Part shown: positions 8,981-18,340 of the stretch, in pieces
Layout: each line of letters begins with the position of its first letter
How positions within the stretch are numbered: the stretch's first letter is position 1
NCBI RefSeq assembly: GCF_011039175.1
Contig: NZ_JAAKEN010000002.1
Coordinates: 62,001 to 126,000, forward strand
Source of the DNA: Slackia sp. ZJ119
GTDB taxonomy: Bacteria > Actinomycetota > Coriobacteriia > Coriobacteriales > Eggerthellaceae
Length of the DNA: 64,000 bases
Reading direction: 5' to 3'
Notes under the pieces: model-generated
What the model saw: the letters and a program-made list of their open reading frames with translations, nothing else
Databases searched by the model: none
What the model was told of the DNA's origin: nothing
Made by a program: the position numbers and the translations under genes

Positions 8981-10093
8981 CTAGCCCCAGTTCCCAAACA
9001 CGAAGCGCTGAATGTCTTGGTTTGCCATGACCAGGAAAAACCCGAGGAACAGCACCATGCCGGCAACGCTCATGTAGTTCATCGCGCGGGTCGACACCGT
9101 GCGGCGCGACAGCTTCTGGAACGCCTCGACCACAAACCGGCCGCCGTCGAGCGGCGGAATGGGCAGCAGGTTCATGATGCCGAGCGACACCGAGATCATC
9201 GCGACGAATTCCAAGACCGTGGTCAACCCTGCGTCGAACGCGTCCTTCGACATGGCCGCGATGCCGATGATCGACGTGGAGTTCGACACCGTCTCGGCCG
9301 CCGTCGCCGGGTTGAACAGGCCTGCAACCATCTGCACGACCAGGCCGATGTACTGGAATCCGAACTGGATGGACTCTATCGGCCCCAGCACCACGTGCTG
9401 CATCATGCCGGTCGTGGGATTTTGCACGTCCACGCCGATGAGCGAAAACAGCACGATAAAGATGACTATGGCGCACAGCAAATTCACGAAGATGCCCGCC
9501 AGCAAAATGACCGTGCGCTTCCAAAACGGCAGGCTGCGGTACTGCTGCCGGTACTCGCTTTCATAGAAGGCCTCTATGTCCGCCACGGGGCGCGGGCTTC
9601 CCTCCGCAAAGGCCGCCGGCTCGGGATCGCCCGCCGCCAGTGCGCGTTTGACCTCGCTTTTCGACGGCTTGACCTCGGGCGTGCGATACGTGTTGTACGG
9701 GTCCTTCTTCGTCGGCCCGGTGATGGAGCCCCACTCGACCAGCTCTTCCAGCGCGTCGTAGGCCTCGTCGTCGGTGATGCCGCAGTCGCGTGCAACGTCT
9801 TCCATGTTCGCCGTGCCCCGCGCGTAAAGAGACGCCAGCACCGGCTTCAGGTGAGGGCTCATCTCGCCGGCCTCCATGCCGCACACTTTCGCATAGCCGC
9901 CGAGCAGGATGGGGGTCACGCCGAACTTCGTGCCCCATTTTTTGAACCCGATGCTCGGCCCGGGCATGCCGATCATGAACTCGGTCACGCGCACGCCGAA
10001 CAGGCGCGACGCCAGGTAATGGCCGCCTTCGTGGATGAACACCAGAAAACCCAAGACGAGCGTGGCATACACGATCATCTGCAAAACGTCCAT
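8981..10093 (-). CDS. rseP: Site-2 intramembrane metalloprotease, RseP/RIP family, without a PDZ domain
   Basis: 370 residues from an ATG at 10093 placed after AAGGAG; a GTG at 10108 would overlap that site. The zinc site HEGGH is at 21-25 in the first transmembrane segment, and the third zinc ligand is in NLLPIPPLDGG (Asp316). The FWKRTVILLAGIFVN segment is the usual family helix. The PDZ domain expected after it is missing: only about 25 residues separate it from the next hydrophobic part. Instead a roughly 45-residue winged-helix-like segment (about 83-125, NMEDVARDCGITDDEAYDAL) lies in the cytosolic region after the first helix. Family members cleave membrane-bound anti-sigma factors or signal-peptide remnants. 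It lies downstream of dxr. Confidence 0.9.
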   Translation of the reverse strand: MDVLQMIVYATLVLGFLVFIHEGGHYLASRLFGVRVTEFMIGMPGPSIGFKKWGTKFGVTPILLGGYAKVCGMEAGEMSPHLKPVLASLYARGTANMEDVARDCGITDDEAYDALEELVEWGSITGPTKKDPYNTYRTPEVKPSKSEVKRALAAGDPEPAAFAEGSPRPVADIEAFYESEYRQQYRSLPFWKRTVILLAGIFVNLLCAIVIFIVLFSLIGVDVQNPTTGMMQHVVLGPIESIQFGFQYIGLVVQMVAGLFNPATAAETVSNSTSIIGIAAMSKDAFDAGLTTVLEFVAMISVSLGIMNLLPIPPLDGGRFVVEAFQKLSRRTVSTRAMNYMSVAGMVLFLGFFLVMANQDIQRFVFGNWG

Positions 10094-10342
10094 GGACAAC
10101 TCCTTCACAAGCTCGCAAAGGGAAAACGGAAAAACGGCGAACGAGCCATGAAAACGCCCCGCTCACCTGCTGGAAAACGATTCGAACGCCCACATTATAC
10201 GGAGCCGGCCCCGCCCGTGCCGCCACCGTGCCAAAAAGCATACAAAAGCGCTTCCCTCATCCATGAGGGCTTCAAAGGACTACTCCAGACGGGGTAGGAT
10301 CGGGCAGGATCGGGCAAGGCCGCCCGCCCTTGTTGTCCGGTT

Positions 10343-11590
10343 TCAGCGGATGTGCCGCGCGGCCTCTTCTCGGGCCCAAGCGTCTGCCGCCTCCAGCTGC
10401 TCGACGCTTTCCGCCGGCTGCACGCCGCCGGCCCCGCCTGCCGCATGGGCGTCCATGACGGCCTCCACGCATTCGGCGATGCCCAGATAGGTGCCCTCGC
10501 CGGCCAAAAACGCCGCAACCGCCACCTCGTTCGCCGCATTCATGACCGCCGGCAGCGTGCCGCCCGTCTCGCCCGCGCACCGGGCGAGCGCAAGGCAGCG
10601 GAACGTGTCGGTGTCGGGCGCTGCGAAATCGAGCGAGCCGATCTTCGTGAAGTCGAGCGGCTCTACCGGCGCGTCCCACCGCTCGGGGTAGGACAGTGCG
10701 TACTGGATGGGGATGCGCATGTCGGTCGTGCCCAGGTGCGCCTTCACGCTGCCGTCGACGAACTCGACCATGGAATGGATGGCGCTCTGCGGCTGCACCA
10801 CCACCGAAATGCGGTCGTAGGGCATGGCGAACAGGTGGTGCGCCTCGATGACCTCAAGCCCTTTGTTCATGAGCGTGGACGAGTCGATGGTGATCTTTGG
10901 CCCCATTGACCAGGTGGGATGCGCCAGCGCCTCGGCTGCCGTAACGCAGGACAGCTGCTCGCGCGAACGTCCGCGGAACGGGCCGCCCGAAGCGGTGACC
11001 CATAAACGGGACACTTCACGGGCCTCCTCGCCAATAAGGCACTGATAGATCGCCCCATGTTCCGAGTCGATGGGCATGAGGGCGCCGGCCGGACCGGCCT
11101 TCGGCGCCTTGCCTGCGACGCGCCGCGCCTCGTCGACGCGCCGGGACAGCGGCATGATCAGGTCGCCGCCCACCACGAGCGATTCTTTATTGGCCAGCGC
11201 CAGAACGCGGCCGCCTTCCAGCGCCTCGACGCTTGCCCGCAGGCCTGCAGCGCCCACCAGGGCGTTCACCACCACGTCGGCGCCGGGCGTCTGGGCAAGG
11301 CCGACCACGGCGGCCGGCCCGAAACCCAGCGAGCCGTCTTCGCCACCCGAGCGGGCCTGGGCCCGCAAAAGGTCGCCGACCGGGGCGCTTGCCAGCGACT
11401 CGTCGGCCAGCGCCAGACAGTGCACGTCGAACTCGGCCGCCTGGGCAAGCAGCAGCTTCGCATTGGAATGGGCCGCCAAGCCGACGACCTGCAGCTTTTC
11501 GGGATGCTGGCGTACCACGTCAAGCGTCTGGCGCCCAATCGACCCCGTCGACCCCAGCACCACGATCTTCCTGCGAGCATTCCCAGCCAT
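10343..11590 (-). CDS. dxr: 1-deoxy-D-xylulose 5-phosphate reductoisomerase
   Basis: 415 residues from an ATG at 11590 with an AGGAGG site. It catalyses the committed step of the MEP pathway, NADPH-dependent conversion of DXP to MEP. The N-terminal Rossmann motif VVLGSTGSIGRQTLDVV, the LALANKESLVVGG segment, the PIDSEHGAIYQ active-site stretch and the ASGGPFRG loop are all present. It lies 76 bases after cdsA and upstream of rseP in the usual order. Apart from possible promoters, the 250-base gap to rseP shows nothing. Confidence 0.97.
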   Translation of the reverse strand: MAGNARRKIVVLGSTGSIGRQTLDVVRQHPEKLQVVGLAAHSNAKLLLAQAAEFDVHCLALADESLASAPVGDLLRAQARSGGEDGSLGFGPAAVVGLAQTPGADVVVNALVGAAGLRASVEALEGGRVLALANKESLVVGGDLIMPLSRRVDEARRVAGKAPKAGPAGALMPIDSEHGAIYQCLIGEEAREVSRLWVTASGGPFRGRSREQLSCVTAAEALAHPTWSMGPKITIDSSTLMNKGLEVIEAHHLFAMPYDRISVVVQPQSAIHSMVEFVDGSVKAHLGTTDMRIPIQYALSYPERWDAPVEPLDFTKIGSLDFAAPDTDTFRCLALARCAGETGGTLPAVMNAANEVAVAAFLAGEGTYLGIAECVEAVMDAHAAGGAGGVQPAESVEQLEAADAWAREEAARHIR

Positions 11591-11666
11591 TGACGAGCCT
11601 CCTTTTGTGCCTGCCGTTCCGCCTGTTCGAGCGGTTATGTCGTACCTTGGACCGCCGGCCGCGACC

Positions 11667-12653
11667 CTACAGCCCTGCCAGCGGAATGCACCCGAAGCCC
11701 GCCAGCAGCGCCACCGACGTGATGGACACGGTGAACAGCGAGTCGCACCGATCAAGCAGCCCGCCGTGTCCCGGCATGATGGTGCCGGAGTCCTTGAACC
11801 CCGAATTGCGTTTGATGCGGCTTTCGGCCAAATCGCCCACAACGCCCATCGTGCCGCTCACCAGGCCGAACGCCACGGCTTCGGGCAGGCTCATCGACAC
11901 GCCGGGCACCAGCGTCATCAAACACCAGAACAGCGCCGACCCCGCCAGGCCCGCGACGAACCCTTCCCAGCTTTTCTTCGGGCTGACCCGCGGGGCCAGC
12001 TTGTGCTTGCCGAACTTGCGCCCGACCAGATACGCGAACGCGTCGCTGCCCCACACGCTCAAGAACAGCAGCAGCACGAGCACCGCGCCCCACGGCTTGG
12101 GCAGCGACATGCGCACGACGAGCAGGCCGCACAGCAAAAGCCCGCAGTACGCGGCGCCGAAAAAGCTGACCGCCACGTCTTCCACGCGGGCAGGCTGGTA
12201 CAGCACGTACCACACGATGAGCACGACCATGAGCAGAATGGCGACGTACAGGCCGCCCGCCATGCCCCAGAAAAACACGCCGATGGGAAAGCATGCCGCG
12301 CCGATGGCGCCCACCAGCTCGTTGGGCAGCTTCGCGTCGCTGCGCAGCATGTAGAAGAACTCGCCCGAGCAGATGGCGGCCGTCACCACCAAAAGCGCGA
12401 GCATCGTCCAGTTGCTCGCCAGCACGCACAGGATGGAAACCATGACGTACACGAAGCCGGTACGGAAACGAACTTGCAGGTCGGACGGGTTTTTCAGCTT
12501 CTCGGGCGTCTTGTCGTGGGCGATCTCTTTGATGCGCTGCGCCCGCGGCCCCGATTCCGGCACGGCATCGGGCGATCCGGCTTTGATGGCGCGTTCGCGT
12601 TCCCAGCGCGTCAATTCCTCTTCACGCGCCTTGTCGGTATGCTCGGCATCCAT
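11667..12653 (-). CDS. cdsA: Phosphatidate cytidylyltransferase
   Basis: 328 residues from an ATG at 12653 preceded by AGGAGGGG. A charged 50-residue cytosolic start is followed by about eight membrane segments. The C-terminal signature GVVGDLAESRIKRNSGFKDS...PGHGGLLDRCDS is diagnostic; a metal is bound by the two aspartates. The enzyme makes CDP-diacylglycerol for phospholipid synthesis at the membrane. It starts 38 bases after uppS. Confidence 0.96.
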   Translation of the reverse strand: MDAEHTDKAREEELTRWERERAIKAGSPDAVPESGPRAQRIKEIAHDKTPEKLKNPSDLQVRFRTGFVYVMVSILCVLASNWTMLALLVVTAAICSGEFFYMLRSDAKLPNELVGAIGAACFPIGVFFWGMAGGLYVAILLMVVLIVWYVLYQPARVEDVAVSFFGAAYCGLLLCGLLVVRMSLPKPWGAVLVLLLFLSVWGSDAFAYLVGRKFGKHKLAPRVSPKKSWEGFVAGLAGSALFWCLMTLVPGVSMSLPEAVAFGLVSGTMGVVGDLAESRIKRNSGFKDSGTIMPGHGGLLDRCDSLFTVSITSVALLAGFGCIPLAGL

Positions 12654-12691
12654 GATCGACCCCCTCCTGCCTTCGGCTTCCTCGTCGGCGA

Positions 12692-13471
12692 CTATTCGAC
12701 GCCGCCGAAGCGCCGGTTGCGTCCCTGATACTCTAGCAGACAGCGCAAGAACTCGTACCGGTCGAAGTCGGGCCACAAAACGTCGGTGCACACGAATTCC
12801 GCATAGGCGATCTGCCACAGCAGGAAGTTCGACACGCGCATCTCGCCGCTCGTGCGAATGAGCAGGTCGGGATCGGGAATGCCGGCAGTGTACAGCCCGC
12901 GTTCGAACAGCTCTTCGGTGGGCGACGAAAACCCGCCGGTCTCTTCGGCCTCGAGCACGGCATGGCGCATGCATTCCTCGACCGCCCGCAAGATTTCCTG
13001 GCGCCCTCCGTAGTTGACCGCGACGACCAGCGTCATGCCGGTGTTGTCCTTGGTCTTGCGCCACGCCTCGTCGAAGGCTTCGCGCGTTTCGGCCGGCAGG
13101 ACGCTCAGGTCGCCGACAGTCTTCACGCGCACGTTCTCTTCGTGCAAGCCGTCCACTTCGGCGAGCATGGTCTTCGCGAACAGGTCCATCAATCCGACGA
13201 CCTCGTCTTTTGGCCGCTTCCAGTTCTCCGTGGAAAACGAATAGATCGTAAGGTAGCGCACCCCCAGGTCAGAGGCGCAACGGATGGTTTCGCGCACCGC
13301 TTCGATGCCGGCTTTGTGCCCGCGCAGGCGGTTGAGCGCACGCTTTTTCGCCCAGCGGCCGTTGCCGTCCATGATGACGGCAACGTGCTGAGGCACCCGC
13401 GCCGGATCGAGCGCCGTCGGGTCGAGGCCCGCCGGCGGCGCCGGAAATATGTAGTCCAACGGCTTGTTCAT
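12692..13471 (-). CDS. uppS: Undecaprenyl diphosphate synthase (cis-prenyltransferase)
   Basis: 259 residues from an ATG at 13471 (GGGAGG site). The catalytic HVAVIMDGNGRWAKKR motif, YSFSTENWKRP and the C-terminal IRTSGEMRVSNFLLWQ are standard. It makes the C55 lipid carrier used for peptidoglycan and for the surface polymer encoded next door. It heads the minus-strand uppS-cdsA-dxr-rseP run. Confidence 0.97.
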   Translation of the reverse strand: MNKPLDYIFPAPPAGLDPTALDPARVPQHVAVIMDGNGRWAKKRALNRLRGHKAGIEAVRETIRCASDLGVRYLTIYSFSTENWKRPKDEVVGLMDLFAKTMLAEVDGLHEENVRVKTVGDLSVLPAETREAFDEAWRKTKDNTGMTLVVAVNYGGRQEILRAVEECMRHAVLEAEETGGFSSPTEELFERGLYTAGIPDPDLLIRTSGEMRVSNFLLWQIAYAEFVCTDVLWPDFDRYEFLRCLLEYQGRNRRFGGVE

Positions 13472-13821
13472 AAAAGCCTCCCACACTGCGAAGCGTCCTG
13501 CCGCGTTCGCGCAGGACAGTTGGAATTGTACCGTACCCGGTCATCGACAGGAGCGGGCAGCAGCCGAACGGAATGCTCGGCAAGCAGAGAGGCGTCGGCC
13601 GCCGCCCAGCCGCCGACGACGCCGAAACGCCGCGCCGATCAGGGGCGCGTCGTCACGGCCCTGCCGCTTTGCACGCCTTGCAAGCCGTCGCGCCACAGTC
13701 CGTCCGATCACGGCCCCTGCTTGCAAGCCACGCTGAAATACATACAATGTCGATACCAACCTCCTATAATAGCGAGAATTCGTATCAATCCGTTCAGACG
13801 ATCCAAGGGGGAACGCTGTTT
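13472..13821. promoter_or_regulatory. Divergent intergenic region with a candidate -10 box for the membrane protein
   Basis: 350 bases between two divergent genes. A TATAAT hexamer at 13765-13770 fits a plus-strand -10 box and would place transcription start downstream of the alternative ATG at 13747, favouring the ATG at 13822. The matching -35 is weak. No other feature was seen. Confidence 0.35.
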
Positions 13822-15879
13822 ATGTGGGCAACCTTCTTTACGTGCATGGCTGTCGCAACCCTGTTTCTCTACGTGCCCGGGTTCCTTTTCGGCAAGGCGC
13901 TCAGGTTCGATTCCCTGCTCGCCCTCGCCTGCGCACCGGTCGCAAGCGTCGCCGCTTTTGCGCTGGTCGCCGTCGTTTACGGCGCGGTCGGCATTCCCTG
14001 CACGTGGCTGAACATGCTGCTGCCCCTCGTGATCGCCTTCGGCGCTCTTTTCGCCGTGGCGCGGTACCGCTCTTCGGACAAGCCCGCACGCATCACCCGC
14101 GCCGAATGGATGACCGCCGCCTTGTACGTGGCCATCGGCTTGGCGCTGTGCCTGTTCGTCTTCGTCAAAAGCCTCGACGGACCTGCCTCTTTCCACTGCC
14201 GCAACGACAACGTCACCCATCTCAACCTCGTCCGGGCGTTCCACGAATCCGGCATTTGGTCAACGCTGACGACCAGCAACTTCCTCGCTTCCGACCCAGG
14301 CGAAGGGTCTTACGCCGGAACCGGGTTTTATCCTGCCGCGTGGCACGTCGTGGTCGCCTTGGTGCTCTCTTTCGTCGAATGCGACGTGACTGTCGCCGTC
14401 AACGCGATGAACGCCGTCGTGACCGGCGTGGTCTACCCCCTTTCCATGGCCGTTTTCATGCGTGCGCTCTTCCCCAAAAAGCCGCTCGTCGTAGCAGTCG
14501 GAGCGTTCGTCGCGCTCGGCTTCACAGCGTTTCCCTGGGGTTTCCTCATCAAAGGGCCGCTTTTCCCCAACCTGCTTTCGTTCGCGCTTTTGCCGTCGGT
14601 GCTGGCAGTGCTCGTCAACGCGCTTGAGCGCATCCCCATCCCCAAAAGCACCCTGGTGCGCTCTGTCGCCTTCGCCCTCGTCTCCATCGTCGCCCTTGCA
14701 CTGTCGCAGGCGAACGCCCTGTTCACCGCCTTTGTTTTTGCCGTCCCCCTCGTCTGCTGCCGCCTGCACGGCTATTTCGTCGCAAAGCAGGGCAAACATG
14801 GCGCCGGCCCGAAGGCGAACGCGACCTTCTACGTCGTCTACGCCGTCGTCGTGGCGCTGCTGTGGGCAGCCATGTTCAAGTTCCCCGCCCTTTCCAAGGT
14901 CACGACGTACGAACTTCCTCAAGACGTCAACCTCAGCATAGTGAACGCCCTGTTCAACACGGTGTCGTTTTCGTTCATGACCGCCTTCCCGCAGTGGCTT
15001 TTGGTGGGCGTCACGGCGATCGGCGCCGTATGCCTCGTCGCGTCGAAGAAGACCTGGATGGTGCTGCCGGGCGCATACATGCTCGTCGCCTACGTGCTTA
15101 CAAAATCCGTGCTCGGGCTGCCCAAGCAGCTGCTCGCAGGGTTTTGGTACAGCGACCCATGGCGCATCGCCGCCTGCGCCGCCTTGTTCTTGGTCCCCGT
15201 CGCCGCCGTCGGCCTGGCCGCCCTTGCCACGACCGCCGCAAACTGGATCGGCCGTCTGACTGCGCCGGACGAAAAAGCAAGCAACCGGCATCGTCCGACC
15301 AGGCGAAACCTTGCTCTTTGCTCGGTGTCGGTCCTGCTCGCGTTCAGCCTTGTCAACTATTTCCCCAGCTATACCGAGCTGCGCAACGACGACAAGTTCG
15401 TGACCTCGTTCGGCTACATCAAAGCACGGTTGGCCGACAGCTATTCGCAATCCCGAGAGCAGGTCTACAGCGCGAAGGAAGAGGCGTTCGTGAAGAAGGC
15501 CCAAGACGCGATCCCTGAAGACGCCCTCGTCGTGAACGCCCCCATCGACGGAAGCGTGCTCGCCTATGGGATCGACGGGCTGAACACGTACTTCCGGTAC
15601 AAGTTCCCTGAAGAGCTGACCGAAGAAAGCGCCTTGATCAGAGGCTGGCTGAACCAGATCAGCGAAAAGCCCGACGTCCGCGCCGCCGTCGAAAGCGTCG
15701 GCGCCGAATACGTCTTGCTGCTCGACCAGGGAGCGACGCTTGAAGACGGCAAATGGTTCACCTACCAAACGCAAAAAGGCCTCGACTGTTGGAGAGGCAT
15801 CACCGGCATCACCGACGAGACGCCCGGGTTCGAGGTCGTGCTGGCAGAAGACGACATGCGCCTGTACCGGATTTTATAG
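13822..15879 (+). CDS. Large polytopic membrane protein, DUF6541/GT-C-like
   Basis: 685 residues from the ATG at 13822, which follows a GGGGGA site; an ATG at 13747 lacks one. There are about a dozen membrane segments in the first 500 residues, then a soluble C-terminal part of about 180. The layout, with an early extracytoplasmic FHCRNDNVTHLN segment and YPAAWHVV, resembles the DUF6541 group of GT-C-fold-like membrane proteins found in actinobacterial surface-polysaccharide loci. It probably handles a lipid-linked sugar, but no catalytic residues can be assigned with confidence. It is convergent with the TagF-like gene, which supports a role in the same surface polymer. Confidence 0.65.
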   Translation: MWATFFTCMAVATLFLYVPGFLFGKALRFDSLLALACAPVASVAAFALVAVVYGAVGIPCTWLNMLLPLVIAFGALFAVARYRSSDKPARITRAEWMTAALYVAIGLALCLFVFVKSLDGPASFHCRNDNVTHLNLVRAFHESGIWSTLTTSNFLASDPGEGSYAGTGFYPAAWHVVVALVLSFVECDVTVAVNAMNAVVTGVVYPLSMAVFMRALFPKKPLVVAVGAFVALGFTAFPWGFLIKGPLFPNLLSFALLPSVLAVLVNALERIPIPKSTLVRSVAFALVSIVALALSQANALFTAFVFAVPLVCCRLHGYFVAKQGKHGAGPKANATFYVVYAVVVALLWAAMFKFPALSKVTTYELPQDVNLSIVNALFNTVSFSFMTAFPQWLLVGVTAIGAVCLVASKKTWMVLPGAYMLVAYVLTKSVLGLPKQLLAGFWYSDPWRIAACAALFLVPVAAVGLAALATTAANWIGRLTAPDEKASNRHRPTRRNLALCSVSVLLAFSLVNYFPSYTELRNDDKFVTSFGYIKARLADSYSQSREQVYSAKEEAFVKKAQDAIPEDALVVNAPIDGSVLAYGIDGLNTYFRYKFPEELTEESALIRGWLNQISEKPDVRAAVESVGAEYVLLLDQGATLEDGKWFTYQTQKGLDCWRGITGITDETPGFEVVLAEDDMRLYRIL

Positions 15880-16012
15880 CAGCTGCACAAAAACAGCAGC
15901 AAGGGAGTTTGACACAGCCGGCGCCGGCTGCGCCGCATAGGCGGCCGCGCCCCACCAGCGCCGGCTGCAACACGCCGCCGACAGCGCATGGGACCAGCGG
16001 CGCCCCTTCTTC

Positions 16013-18316
16013 CTACGCCTTGGCCCCGGCTTCCTTCTGAGCCGCTTTCAGGCGCTTGACCTCGCCCCGCAGCTCTGCCGCCTTCGATTCGTGGCCCAAC
16101 ATCTGCACATACGACTCGTGCATCATCACCGCGAGCGCCTCGTTGACGCCCTCGTCGTACAGTGCGCGGAAAAACGCCTTTTGCCAGGCCGATGTAAGAT
16201 CGTCCACCCGAATGCCCAGCCCGTCGGCGCCGACTGCCCGCATATATCCCGCCGCCGCCGCAAAGCCTTCGTAGCCCCGCATGTTGCGCAACATGTACGT
16301 CAGGCTGGACGACGCGCGGTTCGAAAAGCTGGCCGCCGGAAAGACGCCCCGCTCCACCAGCTCGTTCTTCGTGGCGATCCACGTTTTGACCGGATCGAGC
16401 GGCGTGCGCTCCAGGCTGTTCGTCAGCGCGACGCCCTGGTTGCGGCGATACGTGACCAGATCGTCGGGCACCACGGTGACGGCGTCGGCGGTGCACAGTG
16501 CGCACGCGACGAACTGCACGTCGTTGTTGCTGCGGCTTGCGGCAAAGCGCAGGTTGCGGCTTTCAACGAACTCCCTCTTGAACAGCTTGTTCCATACCGT
16601 CATCGTCGTGAAGTTCAAAATGGTGTCGGGCGTCGTGTCGATGTTGAACGGCAGCTCGTCGGGAACCATTCGGCTCACGACATACATCTTTCCATGGACG
16701 ATGCGTCCCGTGTCGCAGAACAGCTGGCGTGCGCCGCACACGCACACGTCGGCGCCGTCGGATTCGCACTTGTCGTAGAGCTTTTGCAGCGTGTCCAGCG
16801 CGAAGTAGTCGTCGGAATCCCAAAAGGCCAGGTACTTTCCTCGCGCCACGCGCATGCCCTCGTTGCGGGCCACGCCAGCGAACCGGCGGTCTTGCGTCAG
16901 CACCGTCATGCGCGGGTCGCGGGCGGCGTACTCGTACAAGATGTCGAGCGACGAATCGGTCGAGCCGTCGTCGACGCAGATGATCTCGATGGCCTCAAGC
17001 GTCTGACCTGCGATGCTGTCCAAACATTGCCGCAGGTGAGTCTCGGCGTTGCACACCGGCACGATGACCGACACCAGCGGATCGACCACATTGTCCCACG
17101 CGCCGGCCCGCGATGCTTCCAACACCGCTTTGCCAAAGACGGTCTCGATGATCCGGTCGGTGGCATGCCCGTCGCACGCGCTCATGAACTTGTCCTTGAA
17201 CGCGACGACTTCCGCCCGATCAAAGCGCTCGTCGACGTGCTCGATATAATCGATGACCTCTTCGGTCGTCGTAAACACCGGCCCTGGCGTCAGCGCCTCG
17301 TAGTCGTAGTAGAAGCCGCGCCAGTCGTCGTAGTCGGCCTTGTCGAACGCGAAGAAGATCATCGGCCGCTCGAACAGCGAGTATTCGAACACCAGCGACG
17401 AGTAGTCCGAAATGCAGATGTCGGCGCAGCAGATGAGCTCGTTGATCGACAGCGCGTGCGACACGTCGAAGGCGAAATCGGCGCAGTCGGGATCGATCTC
17501 GGGCGGCTTCTTCACGAAGGGGTGGTGCTTGACGAGCAGCACGTATTCGTCGCCAAGCGCGGCCTTCATCGCGGGAATGTCCAGCTTATCGGGTCCTTGC
17601 GCCTTCGCGACCCGACCGCGGAACGTCGGCGCGTACACGATGATCTTCTTGCCCCGTATCTCGGGCACGGCTTTGTACACGTGCCAGCGGCTGCGCGAGA
17701 GGTACTTCTGGTCGAAAAACACGTCGGTGCGGCTCACGCCGATCGGGCGCACCGTGCTCGGCTGGTCTTCCAGCACCATGGCCTCGACGTAGGCCCAGCA
17801 CACCTCCGAACTGCTGACGGTGACAAGCGACAGGTTCTTGTAGTACGGATGCCTCAGCAGCTGTTCGCGCGAGCCGCCGAAAATGAGGTCGGCCGTGCTC
17901 ATGCCCCACTTTTTGAAGGCGCCGCATCCGTGCCACAGCTGGATCGCCGTGGTTTCGGGACGCAGCCGCACGCAGCTCACGATGTTCGAGGCGTCGTTCA
18001 AGACGAGGTATTCCGCCGTGGCCGCCTCGCGCAGAAAAGCGACGCAGTTCTTGAAGAACTGCCGGAAGCGCACGCGCGTTTCGCGCAGCGTCATGAACTT
18101 GAGCTGCAGGTCAGGCACGTAGGTCAAGCGGTCGTAGAGCACCTGGAAGCTGTCAGGCAGCTCGCTTTCCTTGTTGTCGAGAAAGATGGTCTTCCCCGGC
18201 ACGACCGGCTGCTTCGCCGCCTTCCGATACAGGCGCGGGTAATACCACGACAGCAGGAACTCTTTCGCCCACCGTTTTCCGACCGCCAGAGCCTTCTTCT
18301 TCACACGCTGCAGCAT
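16013..18316 (-). CDS. Fusion of a TagF-like polyol-phosphate transferase and a family 2 glycosyltransferase
   Basis: 767 residues. Residues about 90-400 match the CDP-glycerol/CDP-ribitol glycerophosphotransferase family: the QLWHGCGAFKKWG helix with His129, LVKHHP, and DYSSLVFEY (304-312). From residue 413 a GT-A type glycosyltransferase starts (VSVIVPVCN, CVDDGSTD at 447-454, WDSDDYF at 499-505 as the DxD motif). A coiled helix ends the protein. A GGGGGAT site lies upstream of the ATG. One polypeptide could thus add polyol-phosphate and sugar units to the same polymer on the cytoplasmic face. It follows the tarJ-like gene by 24 bases, giving an apparent operon tarI-tarJ-tagF/GT2. Confidence 0.88.
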   Translation of the reverse strand: MLQRVKKKALAVGKRWAKEFLLSWYYPRLYRKAAKQPVVPGKTIFLDNKESELPDSFQVLYDRLTYVPDLQLKFMTLRETRVRFRQFFKNCVAFLREAATAEYLVLNDASNIVSCVRLRPETTAIQLWHGCGAFKKWGMSTADLIFGGSREQLLRHPYYKNLSLVTVSSSEVCWAYVEAMVLEDQPSTVRPIGVSRTDVFFDQKYLSRSRWHVYKAVPEIRGKKIIVYAPTFRGRVAKAQGPDKLDIPAMKAALGDEYVLLVKHHPFVKKPPEIDPDCADFAFDVSHALSINELICCADICISDYSSLVFEYSLFERPMIFFAFDKADYDDWRGFYYDYEALTPGPVFTTTEEVIDYIEHVDERFDRAEVVAFKDKFMSACDGHATDRIIETVFGKAVLEASRAGAWDNVVDPLVSVIVPVCNAETHLRQCLDSIAGQTLEAIEIICVDDGSTDSSLDILYEYAARDPRMTVLTQDRRFAGVARNEGMRVARGKYLAFWDSDDYFALDTLQKLYDKCESDGADVCVCGARQLFCDTGRIVHGKMYVVSRMVPDELPFNIDTTPDTILNFTTMTVWNKLFKREFVESRNLRFAASRSNNDVQFVACALCTADAVTVVPDDLVTYRRNQGVALTNSLERTPLDPVKTWIATKNELVERGVFPAASFSNRASSSLTYMLRNMRGYEGFAAAAGYMRAVGADGLGIRVDDLTSAWQKAFFRALYDEGVNEALAVMMHESYVQMLGHESKAAELRGEVKRLKAAQKEAGAKA

Positions 18317-18340
18317 ACCCGCGCAATCCCCCTGATCAGA

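Noticed and set aside
13903-13914. tRNA T-loop-like GGTTCGATTCCC
   Set aside because: It lies inside the coding frame of the membrane protein, with no cloverleaf around it.
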